DNA of 6,855 nt from Tannerella sp. (GTDB lineage Bacteria; Bacteroidota; Bacteroidia; Bacteroidales; Tannerellaceae). Below the pieces are notes generated by a model. The model made no database searches and was not told where the DNA came from. It saw only the letters and a list, made by a program, of their open reading frames with translations. Every line of letters starts with the position of its first letter. The first letter of the stretch is position 1. Both the position numbers and the translations under genes were made by a program. The stretch is taken from the NCBI GenBank assembly GCA_031282485.1, contig JAITDQ010000223.1:1-6855 (forward strand), written 5' to 3'. This document shows, piece after piece, positions 6,604 through 6,855 of the stretch.

Positions 6604-6855
6604 TCAATTTCGCGCATCAAAATGTTCTCTGATTTTCCGAAGAGTACGCTGCAGGAGGTTTTGTGCGGACTGGTAATTCAGCGTCATCAGGTTGCAGATT
6701 TCATCCCACTGCAGTTCTTTTATGAAACGGTAATAGATGATTTCCTTCTGGCGGGGACTGAGTATGGAAAGGATTTTTTTGACTAACTTCCGTTGATGCA
6801 TATCCTGTTCGCGGTCGATATATTCATCTTCGACGGTCGGCTCAAGCAGGAACGG
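6604..6855 (-). CDS. ECF-type RNA polymerase sigma-70 factor, C-terminal part (start outside window)
   Basis: An open frame from the window edge to a TGA at 6606-6604, giving the last 83 residues of a sigma factor. The visible part is region 4, which binds the -35 element: LSPRQKEIIYYRF, then KELQWDEICNLM as the first helix of the helix-turn-helix, and LNYQSAQNLLQRTLRKIREHF as the recognition helix and tail. The LSPRQKEIIY...RF and QSA.NLL.R.L.K.RE patterns are those of Bacteroidota ECF factors that work with FecR partners. An internal methionine (codon at 6801-6799) would give a 65-residue protein, but the frame stays open upstream with an acidic linker (EPTVEDEYIDRE) as expected between regions 2 and 4. 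Region 2 and the true start lie beyond 6855. The FecR-like gene follows after 121 nt, the usual order for a sigma/anti-sigma pair. Confidence 0.9.
   Translation of the reverse strand, partial: PFLLEPTVEDEYIDREQDMHQRKLVKKILSILSPRQKEIIYYRFIKELQWDEICNLMTLNYQSAQNLLQRTLRKIREHFDARN

Noticed and set aside
6604..6801. A complete 65-residue small regulator starting at the internal methionine (codon 6801-6799)
   Set aside because: The frame remains open to the window edge with a linker typical of ECF factors, and region 4 alone is not a functional sigma factor. It is the tail of a longer gene.
1..6855. A wholly new biological system, mobile element, CRISPR array or RNA gene
   Set aside because: Every long coding region falls in a known family, and no transposase, integrase, direct-repeat array, or tRNA/rRNA-like sequence was seen by eye on either strand.

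Overview
The window is a regulated glycan-uptake locus from a Bacteroidota bacterium, most likely of the order Bacteroidales. The assignment rests on an STN-bearing SusC, a SusD with the family's typical C-terminal NPGY ending, a FecR with a C-terminal DUF4974-like domain, and A-rich start regions without Shine-Dalgarno sequences. The species cannot be fixed from the sequence. All five genes lie on the minus strand, so transcription runs from position 6855 towards 1.

In transcription order: (1) 6855-6604, the C-terminal 83 residues of an ECF-type sigma-70 factor (region 4), whose start is outside the window; (2) 6482-5274, a single-pass FecR-like anti-sigma factor; (3) 5134-1676, a SusC-like TonB-dependent transporter with an extra N-terminal STN signalling domain; (4) 1664-237, its SusD-like surface lipoprotein partner, 11 nt downstream; (5) 132-1, the first 44 codons of an exported protein that looks like a family GH28 polygalacturonase or related right-handed beta-helix enzyme. 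No gap between genes exceeds 140 nt. I see no tRNA, rRNA, insertion sequence or CRISPR array.

Together the genes form a trans-envelope signalling and uptake circuit. SusD and SusC capture and import an oligosaccharide, probably derived from a galacturonate-containing polymer if the GH28 reading is right. The STN domain of SusC reports occupancy to the periplasmic part of FecR, which then releases or activates the sigma factor, and the sigma factor would drive the susC-susD-GH operon. The susC leader (5135-5273) contains no TTTG on the coding strand, so it has no perfect housekeeping Bacteroides -33 or -7 element. This fits a promoter read by the ECF factor.

This is a known type of system rather than a wholly new one. 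The points most worth following are the pairing of ECF/anti-sigma control with a likely pectin-type hydrolase, unexplained dyads and a 22-bp-period repeat in the two regulatory gaps, a strong hairpin without a U tract after susD, and a GC-rich block covering fecR and the 5' part of susC.
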